From Nonomuraea deserti (GTDB taxonomy: Bacteria > Actinomycetota > Actinomycetes > Streptosporangiales > Streptosporangiaceae), in contig NZ_SMKO01000096.1 of NCBI RefSeq assembly GCF_004348685.1, forward strand, positions 1 through 34,986: a stretch of 34,986 nucleotides of DNA, in the 5' to 3' direction. Shown piece after piece: positions 14,785 to 23,368 of this stretch; position 1 is the stretch's first letter; each line of letters opens with the position of its first letter. Made by a program: the position numbers and the translations under genes. The notes under the pieces are model-generated. The model was not told the origin of the DNA. It saw nothing but the letters and a program-made list of their open reading frames with translations, and did not search any database.

Positions 14785-15600
14785 TCACGGCTTGCGGGCC
14801 ACGCCGCCCAGCAGCAGCTCCTCCCACGGCGCCAGCGGGCCGGGGATGCGCTCGTCGGGGTGCCACTCGGGGAAGTGCACGACTCCCGGCTCCACCAGCA
14901 CCAGGCCGTCGAAGAACGCGGTGATGGCCGCGCGCTCGCGGAAGAAGCCGGCGCCCATGGTGGCCTGCAACATCACCTCCAGCGCCTTGGCCTTGGGGTT
15001 GGCGGAGGCGAGCATGTTGGAGGCGGCGAGGTAGCTGCCCGGCGCCAGCGCCGACATGTACCGCCTGACCAGGGCGTGGGGGTCCTCCTTGTCGGGGAAG
15101 AGGTGCAGCAGCCCGATGGCCATGATCGCCGTCGGCTGCGACAGGTCGATGAGGCCGCGCAGGACCGGGTGGCCGAGCACGGCGTCGAGGTCGCGGGCGT
15201 CGGCGGTGATGGCGCCCGCGTGGGGGTTGTCGCCCAGCAGGGCCCGTGCGTGCGGTTCCACCATGGGGTCGATGTCGACGTAGACGACCTTGCACGCGCG
15301 GTCGGCGAACTGGGCGACCTCGTGGGTGTTCTCGACCGTGGGCAGCCCGGCGCCCAGGTCGATGAGCTGCCTGATGCCGGCCTCGCGGACCAGGAAGTCG
15401 ACCACCCTGCCGATGAAGGCGCGGTTGCACCAGACGAGGTCGACCACCTCGGGCACCGTGTCCTTGAGCTTGCGGGCCACCGAGCGGTCGGCGGCGTAGT
15501 TCTCCATGCCGCCGAGCAGCGCGTCGTGCACGCGTGCCACGCTCGGCTGCTTGGGATCCACACCGGGTGGAGCCCACTCCGGCTCGTCGGTCTCACTCAT
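14785..15600 (-). CDS. SAM-dependent methyltransferase, PF04672 (DUF574) family
   Basis: 271 aa. The start ATG 15600 (MSETDEPEWAPPGVDP) has AAGGGGG about 5 bases upstream. The N-terminal signature PSVARVHDALLGGMENYAADR is the hallmark of this actinomycete-specific family. The SAM site is IRQLIDLGAGLPTVENTHEVAQ (near residues 76-97), followed by VVYVDIDPMVEPHARALL and TADARDLD. These enzymes are numerous in Streptosporangiales and their substrates are mostly unknown. The next gene upstream on this strand is the acyltransferase, 74 bases away. Confidence 0.93.
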   Translation of the reverse strand: MSETDEPEWAPPGVDPKQPSVARVHDALLGGMENYAADRSVARKLKDTVPEVVDLVWCNRAFIGRVVDFLVREAGIRQLIDLGAGLPTVENTHEVAQFADRACKVVYVDIDPMVEPHARALLGDNPHAGAITADARDLDAVLGHPVLRGLIDLSQPTAIMAIGLLHLFPDKEDPHALVRRYMSALAPGSYLAASNMLASANPKAKALEVMLQATMGAGFFRERAAITAFFDGLVLVEPGVVHFPEWHPDERIPGPLAPWEELLLGGVARKP

Positions 15601-15674
15601 CCGGCCCCCTTCACGCGGATCGTATCCGCACCTGGAGCCCCGACGCCCCGCGTGCCGGCCGGTTGTCAGAAGAG

Positions 15675-16766
15675 TCAGCTCATCCGGTCGGACATCTCGC
15701 GCTGGGCGTGCCTGGGGACGTGAGCAGGCGCGCGACCCGACAGCATGGCCTTCATCCGGGGCGCGAGCGGCCGCTCGACGAACTTGTACACCAGGTACGC
15801 GGCGGCGAGCATGACCACGATCAGCCCGCACAGCAGCACGTACTTGTTGACCGAGTCGCCCATCCTGGTGAAGATCACGAAGCCGACGTGCGCGTGCAGC
15901 AGGTAGAGCGGGTACGTCAGCGCGCCGGCCGTCACCAGCCACGGCTTGCCCAGCCACCGGGTGGCGCGCAGGGCGATGAGCGTCATGACAAGGAAGAGCA
16001 GCACGACCACGGTGATGATCACGGCGTGCGAGTACGTCACGGAGTACCGTTCGCCGACGGCGTCGGCGTAACCGATGGCCCGGTAGATGGCGTTGCCCAG
16101 GCAGATCGGCACCAGCAGGGCGATCTGCACGTTCATCCCGAACCTGTAGAGCATGAACAGCGCCATGCCGGCGATGAAGTAGTGGGAGAACTCCGACTGC
16201 ACGACCAGGTCGGCGATCCCCGGCAGCAGCCCTGCCTCGACCAGGATCGTCAGCCCCAGCCAGGCCCACAGCCCCACCATGACCCGGGTCCGCGTCATGC
16301 CGATGAAGGTGAAGGCCAGGATGAGGAAGTAGAACCGCATCTCGGCCCAGAGCGTCCAGTAGACGACGTCCACGTTCGCGATGTTCGGCACCGACTGGAA
16401 CATCGTCAGGTTGGCCAGCACCTGCGGCAGGCTCACCTCGAACACGCCCTGGCCCAGCGTCACGGTCACCACGCTGGTGACGGCGATGCCCACCCAGTAC
16501 GCGGGATAGAGCCGCACGACGCGCGAGACCACGAACGCGCGCGGGGTCCTGCCCCAGGCGCTCATCAACACCACGAAGCCGCTGACCAGGAAGAACAGGT
16601 CCACGCCCAGGTAGCCGTACTTGGACCAGGCGCTCTCCGCGGCGAAGACGACCGGGCTGTGGTCGCCGGCCCAGCCGGAGAACGTGTAGTGGAACAGCAC
16701 GACGCAGAGCGCCGCCAGTAGCCGGAGGCCGTCGATCTCGTAAAGACGGTCTGAGCTAGTTGGCAT
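15675..16766 (-). CDS. Membrane acyltransferase, acyltransferase-3 (OafA/YrhL) family
   Basis: 363 aa from ATG 16766 (MPTSSDRLYEIDGLR), with AAGGG 8 bases upstream; GTG 16775 would add three residues. Ten or so membrane helices. The family signature is at the N-terminus: IDGLRLLAALCVVLFHYTF with the conserved His, then GYLGVDLFFLVSGFVVLMSAWG and RVVRLYPAYWVGI. The C-terminal part has LTYPLYLLHAHVGF. Members transfer acyl groups onto sugars, peptidoglycan or secondary metabolites at the membrane. No SGNH domain is attached. No glycan cluster is nearby, so the acceptor is unknown. Confidence 0.93.
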   Translation of the reverse strand: MPTSSDRLYEIDGLRLLAALCVVLFHYTFSGWAGDHSPVVFAAESAWSKYGYLGVDLFFLVSGFVVLMSAWGRTPRAFVVSRVVRLYPAYWVGIAVTSVVTVTLGQGVFEVSLPQVLANLTMFQSVPNIANVDVVYWTLWAEMRFYFLILAFTFIGMTRTRVMVGLWAWLGLTILVEAGLLPGIADLVVQSEFSHYFIAGMALFMLYRFGMNVQIALLVPICLGNAIYRAIGYADAVGERYSVTYSHAVIITVVVLLFLVMTLIALRATRWLGKPWLVTAGALTYPLYLLHAHVGFVIFTRMGDSVNKYVLLCGLIVVMLAAAYLVYKFVERPLAPRMKAMLSGRAPAHVPRHAQREMSDRMS

Positions 16767-16924
16767 TTTTATCACCCTTCTTGTCCTAGAAGAGGGTGGC
16801 GTAGACCGCTTGCTGACTAATGGATGATCGCTAGCTGTTAACCGCTTTGTTACCGGTTTACGGAGCTCTGTTCGGGTAGCGGAGGAGAGCCCGAGAAAGA
16901 CGGAAGAGGAGAGGACGAGTTCCC

Positions 16925-17269
16925 ATGGAGCTCTGGGACTACCGACCTGACGTCTACGACCGTGGCAGGAGCCTGGATCTCGCGGGCTTCCGCGTCCAGG
17001 CGACCGACGGGAAGATCGGGACCGTCGACGAGGCGACGTACGAGGTCGGCGGGAGCTACATCATCGTCGACACCGGCCCCTGGATCTTCGGCAAGAAGGT
17101 CATGCTCCCGGCGCAGGTCGTCACGAGCATCGATCCGCAGGAGCGCGACGTGCACGTGGCGCGCACCAAGGCCGAGATCAAGGACGCGCCCGAGTTCGAC
17201 GAGGGCACGTTCAAGGAGCCCGAATACCGGACCCGGCTGGGTGACTACTACGGCCGCTTCCCCGGGTGA
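16925..17269 (+). CDS. PRC-barrel domain protein
   Basis: 114 aa. A single PRC-barrel spans about residues 18-75 (LAGFRVQATDGKIGTVDEATYEVGGSYIIVDTGPWIFGKKVMLPAQVVTSID), followed by a charged tail with RLGDYYGRFPG. PRC-barrels occur in photosynthetic reaction centres and in RimM; small free-standing copies are common in actinobacteria and often respond to stress, without known mechanism. A purine-rich GAGAGGACGAG lies 6-16 bases before the ATG. Divergent from the acyltransferase across 158 bases, then followed by a hairpin terminator. Confidence 0.9.
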   Translation: MELWDYRPDVYDRGRSLDLAGFRVQATDGKIGTVDEATYEVGGSYIIVDTGPWIFGKKVMLPAQVVTSIDPQERDVHVARTKAEIKDAPEFDEGTFKEPEYRTRLGDYYGRFPG

Positions 17270-17286
17270 CTCCGTGTCGTGACGGG

Positions 17287-17316
17287 AGGGCCGCGTCCGA
17301 ACCCGGGCGCGGCCCT
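17287..17316 (+). terminator. Hairpin between the PRC-barrel and VOC genes
   Basis: AGGGCCGCG (17287-17295) pairs with CGCGGCCCT (17308-17316) across a 12-base loop, 17 bases after the PRC-barrel stop. Only two T follow, so a GC-type terminator. Confidence 0.6.
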
Positions 17317-17378
17317 TCGCCGTACCTCTCCTCCGTACCTGACAGAAGATGGCAGGTACGGCTGGAACGCTGGACCCC

Positions 17379-17753
17379 ATGACGACGAAAGCGAAGCTCC
17401 TGGCGGTCACCCTCGACTGCGCGGAGCCCAGGAAGCTGGCCGCGTTCTACCACGAGGTCACCGGGCTGGACATCCAGTACTCCGAGGACGAGTACGCGGC
17501 CGTGGGCGACGGCACCACGAACATCTACTTCGGCAGGAACCCCGACCGCGAGCCGGCCGCCTGGCCGGGCCCGGCCAAGCAGTTCCACCTCGACTTCCGG
17601 GTGCCGGACGTGGACAAGGCGGTCGGCGAGTACATCGCGCTGGGCGCGACCAGGCCCGATTTCCAGCCGGGCGTCACCGAGGAGGGCACGGGCTGGGTGG
17701 TCCTGCAGGACCCGGAGGGCCACCTCTTCTGTGTCTGCCCCGAGCGTTCCTAG
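17379..17753 (+). CDS. VOC family protein (glyoxalase/bleomycin-resistance fold)
   Basis: 124 aa from ATG 17379 (MTTKAKLLAVTLDC); ATG 17349 would add ten unlikely residues, and neither has a good ribosome site. One VOC domain with two beta-alpha-beta-beta-beta modules: LLAVTLDCAEPRKLAAFYHEVTGLDIQYSEDEYAAVGDG and FHLDFRVPDVDKAVGEYIALGATRPDF, ending VLQDPEGHLFCVCPE. His in FHLDF and Glu in PEGH could be metal ligands. It follows the actinomycete glyoxalase-like pattern; substrate unknown. Confidence 0.9.
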   Translation: MTTKAKLLAVTLDCAEPRKLAAFYHEVTGLDIQYSEDEYAAVGDGTTNIYFGRNPDREPAAWPGPAKQFHLDFRVPDVDKAVGEYIALGATRPDFQPGVTEEGTGWVVLQDPEGHLFCVCPERS

Positions 17754-17919
17754 CGCGGGCCGGCAGGGCCTGACCGGGCTCAAGAATGAGGCACATGTTC
17801 GTGCTGTTCAAGATGGGTTCAAGCGGATTTATCAGCCTAAAGGTGGATTCTAGAAGCTCGCTGGGCTCATAAGCTGGAGCAATGCCTCTGAAAGGACGCC
17901 TGCTCCTGCGCGGGCCGCG

Positions 17920-18849
17920 ATGACCTGGGTCGGCCTGCTGATCGCTCTGGCCGGCGCGCTGGGCTACGCGCTCGGCGCCGCGCTGCAGCAGTACGAAGCC
18001 GTGTCCGAGGGCGCCTCGCTCCGGCTGGTGCGACGCCCTCGCTGGTGGATCGGCGGCATCATCGGGTTCACCGGCGCGTGCCTGCACGCGGTGGCGCTCA
18101 GCTTCGCCCCGCTGGTCGCCGTCCAGCCGATCAGCGTCGCCACCCTGGTGTTCGCGGTGCCGCTGGCGGCGTTCCTGTACGGCCGCAGGCCGTATCGAGC
18201 GGAGATCCTCGGATCGATCGCCGTGGCGGTGGGCCTGCTCTGGCTCATGATGCTGGTGCCGGAGCACAACGTGCCGCCACACCTGAGCGACGGCGCGGCC
18301 ATCGGGTTCCTCGCCGTGATCGGGCTGGTCACCCTGGTCACGCAGCTGATGGCGCGCCGGGTGCACGGCGCGGCCAGGGCCGCGCTGCTCTCGGTGGGCG
18401 CGGGGGCCGTCACCGCGAGCGTGTCCACGTTCGTCCGCGTGGTCGGCGGCGGCCTGCAGGGCGACTGGGGGCGGCTGGTCCACTGGTTCACCCTCGCCGT
18501 GCCCCTGCTGCTGGTCTGCGCCGTCGTGCTGCTCCAGCGCTCGTACGCGGTCGGCTACTTCGGCATCGCCTACGCGGGCGTGCAGGTCGTCGACCCCATC
18601 ACCTCCGTGCTCGCGGGCGCGATCCTGCTCGGCGAGCCGCTGCCCACGGCCCCGTCCACGGCGATCCCCGCCCTGCTGGCCGGCGCGCTGACCATCGGCG
18701 GCACGATCACGCTCGGCCGCCTGGCCCCTGACCACCGCCCGGCCCCGGGGAGCGGCCCGGAGGACAGTCCGGCGGACAGCACGGTGGCCGGCGGGGCGGA
18801 CAGCGAACCGGCGTCCCTCCCCGTGTCGGCGACGTCAGAGGCGAACTGA
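17920..18849 (+). CDS. DMT-superfamily transporter
   Basis: 309 aa with nine or ten hydrophobic helices: WVGLLIALAGALGYALGAALQQYEA, GGIIGFTGACLHAVAL, and PLVAVQPISVATLVFAVPLAAFLYGRR with the conserved VQP...PL turn. The end VVDPITSVLAGAILLGEPL is followed by a final helix, and the last ~55 residues are a polar, Pro/Ser-rich tail. It resembles the EamA-like or NIPA-like branch. No ribosome site precedes ATG 17920. A 166-base non-coding stretch precedes it, in which I see no clear signal apart from a short direct repeat of TTCAAG. Confidence 0.85.
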   Translation: MTWVGLLIALAGALGYALGAALQQYEAVSEGASLRLVRRPRWWIGGIIGFTGACLHAVALSFAPLVAVQPISVATLVFAVPLAAFLYGRRPYRAEILGSIAVAVGLLWLMMLVPEHNVPPHLSDGAAIGFLAVIGLVTLVTQLMARRVHGAARAALLSVGAGAVTASVSTFVRVVGGGLQGDWGRLVHWFTLAVPLLLVCAVVLLQRSYAVGYFGIAYAGVQVVDPITSVLAGAILLGEPLPTAPSTAIPALLAGALTIGGTITLGRLAPDHRPAPGSGPEDSPADSTVAGGADSEPASLPVSATSEAN

Positions 18850-19004
18850 GACGCGGCTTCCTGGCAGCCTTCCCGGCGGGCGGCCACCCGCATTGGTCAA
18901 ACGGTTGAATTGGCATGGCCTGCAGGGTTACGGTGCTTCGGCGATGACCCTTGTGGTCTGTCACATTGCAGCGGCGGCCCTGGAACGAGCGGAGTGGCAC
19001 GAGC

Positions 19005-21377
19005 ATGCCGAGAAGATCGATGGGTGTCCTGATCGCGTCCGTCCTGGTGGTCACGGCGGCCGGAGCGCCGGCGTCGGCGGAACCCGGCTTACCCACCGGC
19101 AAGACCGTTGTCTACGTGGCCAAGGACGGCAAAGAGGGCGCCACCGGTACGGAATCCGATCCGTTCGCGACGGTCGAGCAGGCCCGCGACGCGCTGGCGG
19201 GACGGACGAGCGCGCGGCGGCCCGGCGTCGTCTACATCAGGGAAGGCGTCTACCAGACGTCCAGGACCATCCGGCTCAGCGGCGCGGAGCACTCCCACGT
19301 CACCTATGCCGCCCACCCGGGCGAGCAGGTCGAGTTCGCCGGCGTCACCACCCTCGACCCCGGCGACTTCCGCAAGCTGGGCGACGTGCCGGACGAGGCC
19401 AAGTGGTCGTCTAAGGCGCGCGTCCCCGACGCGGTGGCCGGCCAGGTCTACGTCTACGACCTGGGCGCCGCGGGCATCCCCGCCGGGGTGATCATGAAGA
19501 ACGGGTTCAACTGGAAACCCCAGCCGTTCGCCCCCGAGCTGATCACCGACGACGCGACCCAGACCCTGGCGCAGTACCCGAACGGCGCGGAGAAGCTCGA
19601 CAGCGCCGCCATCACCGTCAAGGAGGCGCCGAAGGGCGCCAGGGACTACTTCTCGGACAAGACCGAGGACGGCACCACCATGCCGTACGAGGACATGCTC
19701 AAGCTGCCGGGACCCGTCTACACCACCGTCGACGCCACGCTCAAGGAGCACTCCACCACCTGGGCGCCGCCGGAGGGCGGCAGCGGGGAGATCGACAACA
19801 CGGTCCACGAGACCGACGGCTGGCTCTCCGGCTATTTCGGCAACAACTACGCCAACGACCGCGTCCGCATCGCCTCCGTCGACCCCGGCGAGGCGGAGCT
19901 GCGCACGACGTACCCCACGATGTACGCCGCCACCGACAAGTGGACGTCGTTCGTCGCCCAGAACGTGCTCAGCGAGCTCGACACCGAGGGCGAGTACTAC
20001 ATCGACCGCTGGAAGGACGCCGGCACCCTCTACTACTACCCGCCGGGCGGGACCGTCGAGGGCAAGGAGATCAGCCTGACGTCCTTCGACGCGCCCTTCT
20101 TCCAGCTGGAGAACGTGCGCGGCGTGACGCTCGAGGGCCTGAAGCTGAACGGCACCACCGGCACCGCCGTACGGCTGCTCGACGCGGAGTCGTGCACCGT
20201 CGACGGCCTGGAGATCCTCAACGCCAGCATGGACGCGGTCGCGATCGGCGAGGCCAACGACGCCATCACGGCCGTCGCCGAATACCGCACCAGCCGCGGC
20301 GGCCACCGCAACAAGGTGATCAACAGCCGGCTGCACGACCTCGGCGGCGGCGGGGTGTTCACGGCCGGCGGCGACCGCGACTCGCTGGAGCGCGGCGACC
20401 ACGTCGTCGAGCACAACGAGATCTACGACTTCTCCAAGCTCGCCACCTACACCCCCGCCGGCTACATGTACGGCGTCGGCAACACCTTCCGCTACAACCA
20501 CGTCCACGACGCGCCCCACATGGCGATCCAGATCATGGGCAACGACATGGAGATCAGTCACAACAGGTTCGAGCGGCTGGTGACGCACGCCTCGGACCAG
20601 GGCGTGATCTACGCGGGGCGCGACTACACGTACCTGAACAACGTGGTGGCGTACAACCTGTTCAAGGACATCGGCGCGGACGGCAACCAGGCCGTCTACA
20701 TGGACGACGGCATGTCGGGGATGGTCGTGCGCCACAACGTCTTCGACAACGTCCAGCACGGCCTGTTCTTCCAGGCCGGCCACAGCAACGTCGCGTCGGA
20801 CAACGTGTTCAAGGACGTGACCTACCTCGGGCACGACAAGCTCTACCACGAGGACGACCTGCCGGTGCCGAACTCGAAGGTCGTGGTCGAGCGCTTCAAC
20901 GACATGCTGAAGCCCGGCGACGGCAGCGGCTTCACGAACACCAGGGAGAACATCGAGAAGTGGTACCGCCGTTACGGCAAGCAGTATCCGAACATCCGTG
21001 ACTGGTACGTCCCGTCGAAGGCGAACGGCGAGCTCTGCACCTCGATCGACGCCGACGAGTGCACCGAGGCGTACGTGTGGACCGACCCCGACTCCCTGTA
21101 CGTGCCGTCGCACAACGTGCTCACCCGGTCGGTCAGCATCGCGACGGGCGGCTTCGCCTACACCGACGACGCCGACGGGCTGAGCGTCAAGACCTTCAAC
21201 CCGGACTTCGACTCGTACAACGTCAAGAAGGACAGCGCCGCCGCGTTCGCCTTCGACCCCGCCACGGGGAAGTTCGACGCCAGGGCCACGCCGCTCAACT
21301 CGGCCGAGGGGTTCGGCCCGAAATGGGTGCGCGAGTGGAACAGGACCTTCACCCTGGACGGCATCGGGCCCCGGTAG
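19005..21377 (+). CDS. Secreted right-handed parallel beta-helix protein, GH141-like
   Basis: 790 aa from ATG 19005 (GGAG about 10 bases upstream; ATG 18951 would place residues before the signal). A signal peptide runs from MPRRSMGVLIASVLVVTAA to ASA, cleaved before EPG. The mature N-terminus reads VVYVAKDGKEGATGTESDPFATVEQARDAL, the opening typical of beta-helix glycosidases such as family GH141. The middle has GEYYIDRWKDAGTLYYYPPGG and a run of beta-helix coils (VRGVTLEGLKLNGTTG, HRNKVINSRLHDLGG, HVVEHNEIYDFS, NTFRYNHVHDAP, MEISHNRFERLV, MVVRHNVFDNV). Inference: an extracellular polysaccharide-active enzyme; the GH141 assignment is by resemblance and I could not align the catalytic acids. 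It is unaccompanied by sugar transporters. Confidence 0.85.
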   Translation: MPRRSMGVLIASVLVVTAAGAPASAEPGLPTGKTVVYVAKDGKEGATGTESDPFATVEQARDALAGRTSARRPGVVYIREGVYQTSRTIRLSGAEHSHVTYAAHPGEQVEFAGVTTLDPGDFRKLGDVPDEAKWSSKARVPDAVAGQVYVYDLGAAGIPAGVIMKNGFNWKPQPFAPELITDDATQTLAQYPNGAEKLDSAAITVKEAPKGARDYFSDKTEDGTTMPYEDMLKLPGPVYTTVDATLKEHSTTWAPPEGGSGEIDNTVHETDGWLSGYFGNNYANDRVRIASVDPGEAELRTTYPTMYAATDKWTSFVAQNVLSELDTEGEYYIDRWKDAGTLYYYPPGGTVEGKEISLTSFDAPFFQLENVRGVTLEGLKLNGTTGTAVRLLDAESCTVDGLEILNASMDAVAIGEANDAITAVAEYRTSRGGHRNKVINSRLHDLGGGGVFTAGGDRDSLERGDHVVEHNEIYDFSKLATYTPAGYMYGVGNTFRYNHVHDAPHMAIQIMGNDMEISHNRFERLVTHASDQGVIYAGRDYTYLNNVVAYNLFKDIGADGNQAVYMDDGMSGMVVRHNVFDNVQHGLFFQAGHSNVASDNVFKDVTYLGHDKLYHEDDLPVPNSKVVVERFNDMLKPGDGSGFTNTRENIEKWYRRYGKQYPNIRDWYVPSKANGELCTSIDADECTEAYVWTDPDSLYVPSHNVLTRSVSIATGGFAYTDDADGLSVKTFNPDFDSYNVKKDSAAAFAFDPATGKFDARATPLNSAEGFGPKWVREWNRTFTLDGIGPR

Positions 21378-21417
21378 CGAGCCGGGGCCAGTGCGACGGA
21401 ATCGTGAGGGGCCCGAT
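21363..21417. terminator. Nested inverted repeats between convergent beta-helix and monooxygenase genes
   Basis: GGCCCCGG (21367-21374) and CCGGGGCC (21382-21389) form a hairpin over the beta-helix stop codon. A second perfect 10-bp pair, ATCGGGCCCC (21363-21372) with GGGGCCCGAT (21408-21417), overlaps the first arm, so the two structures exclude each other. Placed 14 bases from the monooxygenase stop, it could end transcription from both sides. Confidence 0.45.
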
Positions 21418-21431
21418 GATCGGCGCCCGCC

Positions 21432-22643
21432 TCAGCCGTCGCTCGGGATGCTCGGCGCGTCGCTCCGGCCGGTCGCCGCCGGCGGGCGCCAGCCGAGCAC
21501 GTCGTCCATGGAGCGCAGCATCAGGTCAGGGCTGAGCCGGGCGGCCGTGGACATCCCGAGGTCGCGCAGCCGCACGGCCAGCGGATGGCGGAGCCTGGTC
21601 AGCCGGTTGATGGTCATGGACTGGCGGACGATCCTCCACGTGCGGTCGAGGCGGGCGGCGGTGTAGGCGGGGAGCACGTCCTCGACCGCGGAGGAGCCGC
21701 CCGCCACGCAGGCCAGGACGACGGCGTCCTCGATCGCCTGGCAGGCTCCCTGGCCGAGGTTGGGCGTCATGGGGTGGGCGGCGTCGCCGGCGAACGCGAC
21801 CCTGCCGCAGTGGAGGGCGGGCAGCGGCGTGCCGAACGAGAAGATGTCGTTACGGATGATCTTGGCCGGGTCGGCCGCCCGCAGCAGCGAGGGGATCGGC
21901 TCGTGCCAGTCGCCGAACCTGCGCAGCAGTTCCTCCCGCTCGTCCGCGTGGACGGCTCCGGCGGGGGACACGTCGGTCGCGTACACGTACACGGTGTCCT
22001 CGGCGTCCCCGGCCTTCCCGGTGTCTCCCGCCAGCAGGTGGACCCCGAAGACGAGCCCCTTCCCCCAGCTCTCCGTGCTCTGGATGGGCAGATCGGACCT
22101 GGGTATGAGAGCGCGCCAGGCCGTCACCCCGGAGTACACCGGGCCGGGATGGCGGGGGAAGAGCGCCCTGCGGGTCGCCGAGTGGATGCCGTCGGCGGCC
22201 ACGACCAGATCGGCCTCCAGGTCGCCCTCCCCGGTGCGGACGACCCCGCCGGCGGCGTCCACGTCCGAGACGGTGATGCCAGGTCGCAGGTGGGCCCCGC
22301 CCAGGGCGTCGGCGAGCACGTCCATCAGCGCGGCCCGCGACATGACCACCATCGAGTCCCCGTAACGCGCCAGCGCGTCGTCCTCCGTGGTGTGCACGAG
22401 CCGCCGCCCATCGGGGCGGCGGATGCCCGCCTGTCCCTCGAACCTGCCGAGTTCGCGGATGCGATCACCGAGGTCGAGCGCGTCGAGCGCCTTCAACGCG
22501 TTGGGCGCGATCGCCAGCCCCGACCCCACGGGGGCGAGGTGGGGGGCCCGTTCGAGCACGGTCACGTCCCACCCCTTGCGGCGGAGCGCCACCCCTGCGG
22601 TCAGCCCGCCGACGCCCCCGCCGATCACCACGGCCTTCGGCAT
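21432..22643 (-). CDS. FAD-dependent monooxygenase (group A flavoprotein)
   Basis: 403 aa. Single-component flavoprotein hydroxylase of the PHBH/salicylate-hydroxylase type: the FAD site GGGVGGLTAG starts at residue 8, the DG motif is DG at 151-152 (VVAADGIHSATR), and the second FAD motif is GDAAHPMTPNLGQGACQAIEDA (286-307). Ribosome site AAGGAGG lies 7 bases before ATG 22643. Such enzymes hydroxylate aromatic substrates with NAD(P)H and oxygen. Divergent from a TetR gene over a 77-base region with two palindromic operators, so that TetR very likely represses it. The aromatic substrate cannot be inferred. Confidence 0.93.
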   Translation of the reverse strand: MPKAVVIGGGVGGLTAGVALRRKGWDVTVLERAPHLAPVGSGLAIAPNALKALDALDLGDRIRELGRFEGQAGIRRPDGRRLVHTTEDDALARYGDSMVVMSRAALMDVLADALGGAHLRPGITVSDVDAAGGVVRTGEGDLEADLVVAADGIHSATRRALFPRHPGPVYSGVTAWRALIPRSDLPIQSTESWGKGLVFGVHLLAGDTGKAGDAEDTVYVYATDVSPAGAVHADEREELLRRFGDWHEPIPSLLRAADPAKIIRNDIFSFGTPLPALHCGRVAFAGDAAHPMTPNLGQGACQAIEDAVVLACVAGGSSAVEDVLPAYTAARLDRTWRIVRQSMTINRLTRLRHPLAVRLRDLGMSTAARLSPDLMLRSMDDVLGWRPPAATGRSDAPSIPSDG

Positions 22644-22660
22644 GTCCCTGCCTCCTTTAC

Positions 22661-22696
22661 ACTACGTCTGTAGTTTCTCTATACTACGCCTGTAGT
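22661..22696. promoter_or_regulatory. Doubled palindromic operator and promoter for the TetR/monooxygenase pair
   Basis: ACTACGTCTGTAGT (22661-22674) and ACTACGCCTGTAGT (22683-22696) share the inverted ACTAC/GTAGT arms with a four-base centre. They are spaced 22 bp centre to centre, two helical turns, so two dimers would bind on one face. TATACT (22680-22685) overlaps the second copy and is a likely -10 for the TetR gene. The first copy lies 18 bases upstream of the monooxygenase start. Confidence 0.85.
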
Positions 22697-22720
22697 CCGG
22701 TGGTTGTAGGATCGGGTCCC

Positions 22721-23368
22721 GTGAAACGCTCAGAGCTGGTCGCGGACACGGCCATCACGCTGCTGGCCGAGCGCGGCATGCGCGGCCTCACCCACCGGGC
22801 CGTCGACGAGGCGGCCGGGCTGCCGCCGGGGTCGACGTCCAACCTCGCCCGCACGCGTGCCGCCCTGCTGGAGCTGACCCTGTCCCGGCTCACCGAGCTG
22901 GAGATGCGGGCGCTCGGCCCGGCCTACACGAGCACCCAGGCCGGCGCCCAGGCCGGCGCCCAGGCGGGCACCAAGGCGGGCGCTCAGGTCGGCACCCAGG
23001 CAGGCGATCAGGTGGACTCCCAGGCGAGCATGGTGGACCGGGTGGCCGAGGGGCTGCACATCCAGATCAACGACCGCAGGCGCACGCTGGCCCGCTACGA
23101 GCTGGCCCTGGAGGCGACGCGGCGGCCGGAGCTGCGCGAGATCTACGACGCGGCGGGCAGCCGCTTCCGCGACCCGGCGGTGGCGCTGCTGGCCGCCCAG
23201 GGCTCCCGCGATCCGGTCCGGCACGCCCGCCAGCTCGTGGCCTTCAGCGAGGGGCTCATGTTCGACGCGATCGTGGGGGCGGGCGGCACGCCCACCTTCG
23301 AAGAGCTCCGGCAGGCCGTCGAGGACTTCCTGGCCGGCATGCTCCGCCGACCGTCTAGGGGCCCGTGA
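22721..23368 (+). CDS. TetR family regulator with repetitive insertion
   Basis: 215 aa from GTG 22721 (VKRSELVADTAITLL); GTG 22700 would add seven residues and run into the operator. The helix-turn-helix is AERGMRGLTHRAVDEAAGLPPGSTSNLARTRAALL. Residues about 73-103 are a low-complexity insertion of imperfect QAGAQ/TQAG tetrapeptide repeats (22937-23029), and the ligand-binding core resumes at MVDRVAEGLHIQINDRRRTLARYELALEATRRPEL. TetR proteins normally pass directly from the DNA-binding domain to helix 4. Divergent from the monooxygenase and sharing its operator; probably autoregulated. The 3' end overlaps the convergent glyoxalase gene by 14 bases. Confidence 0.9.
   Translation: MKRSELVADTAITLLAERGMRGLTHRAVDEAAGLPPGSTSNLARTRAALLELTLSRLTELEMRALGPAYTSTQAGAQAGAQAGTKAGAQVGTQAGDQVDSQASMVDRVAEGLHIQINDRRRTLARYELALEATRRPELREIYDAAGSRFRDPAVALLAAQGSRDPVRHARQLVAFSEGLMFDAIVGAGGTPTFEELRQAVEDFLAGMLRRPSRGP

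Noticed and set aside
15601..16269. N-terminal extension of the SAM methyltransferase frame
   Set aside because: It overlaps the acyltransferase gene on the same strand in another frame; ATG 15600 has a good ribosome site and matches the family start.
19089..21113. 674-codon minus-strand open frame opposite the beta-helix gene
   Set aside because: Composition is Val/Asp/Gly/Arg-rich shadow; the plus strand encodes a signal peptide and a coherent beta-helix protein.
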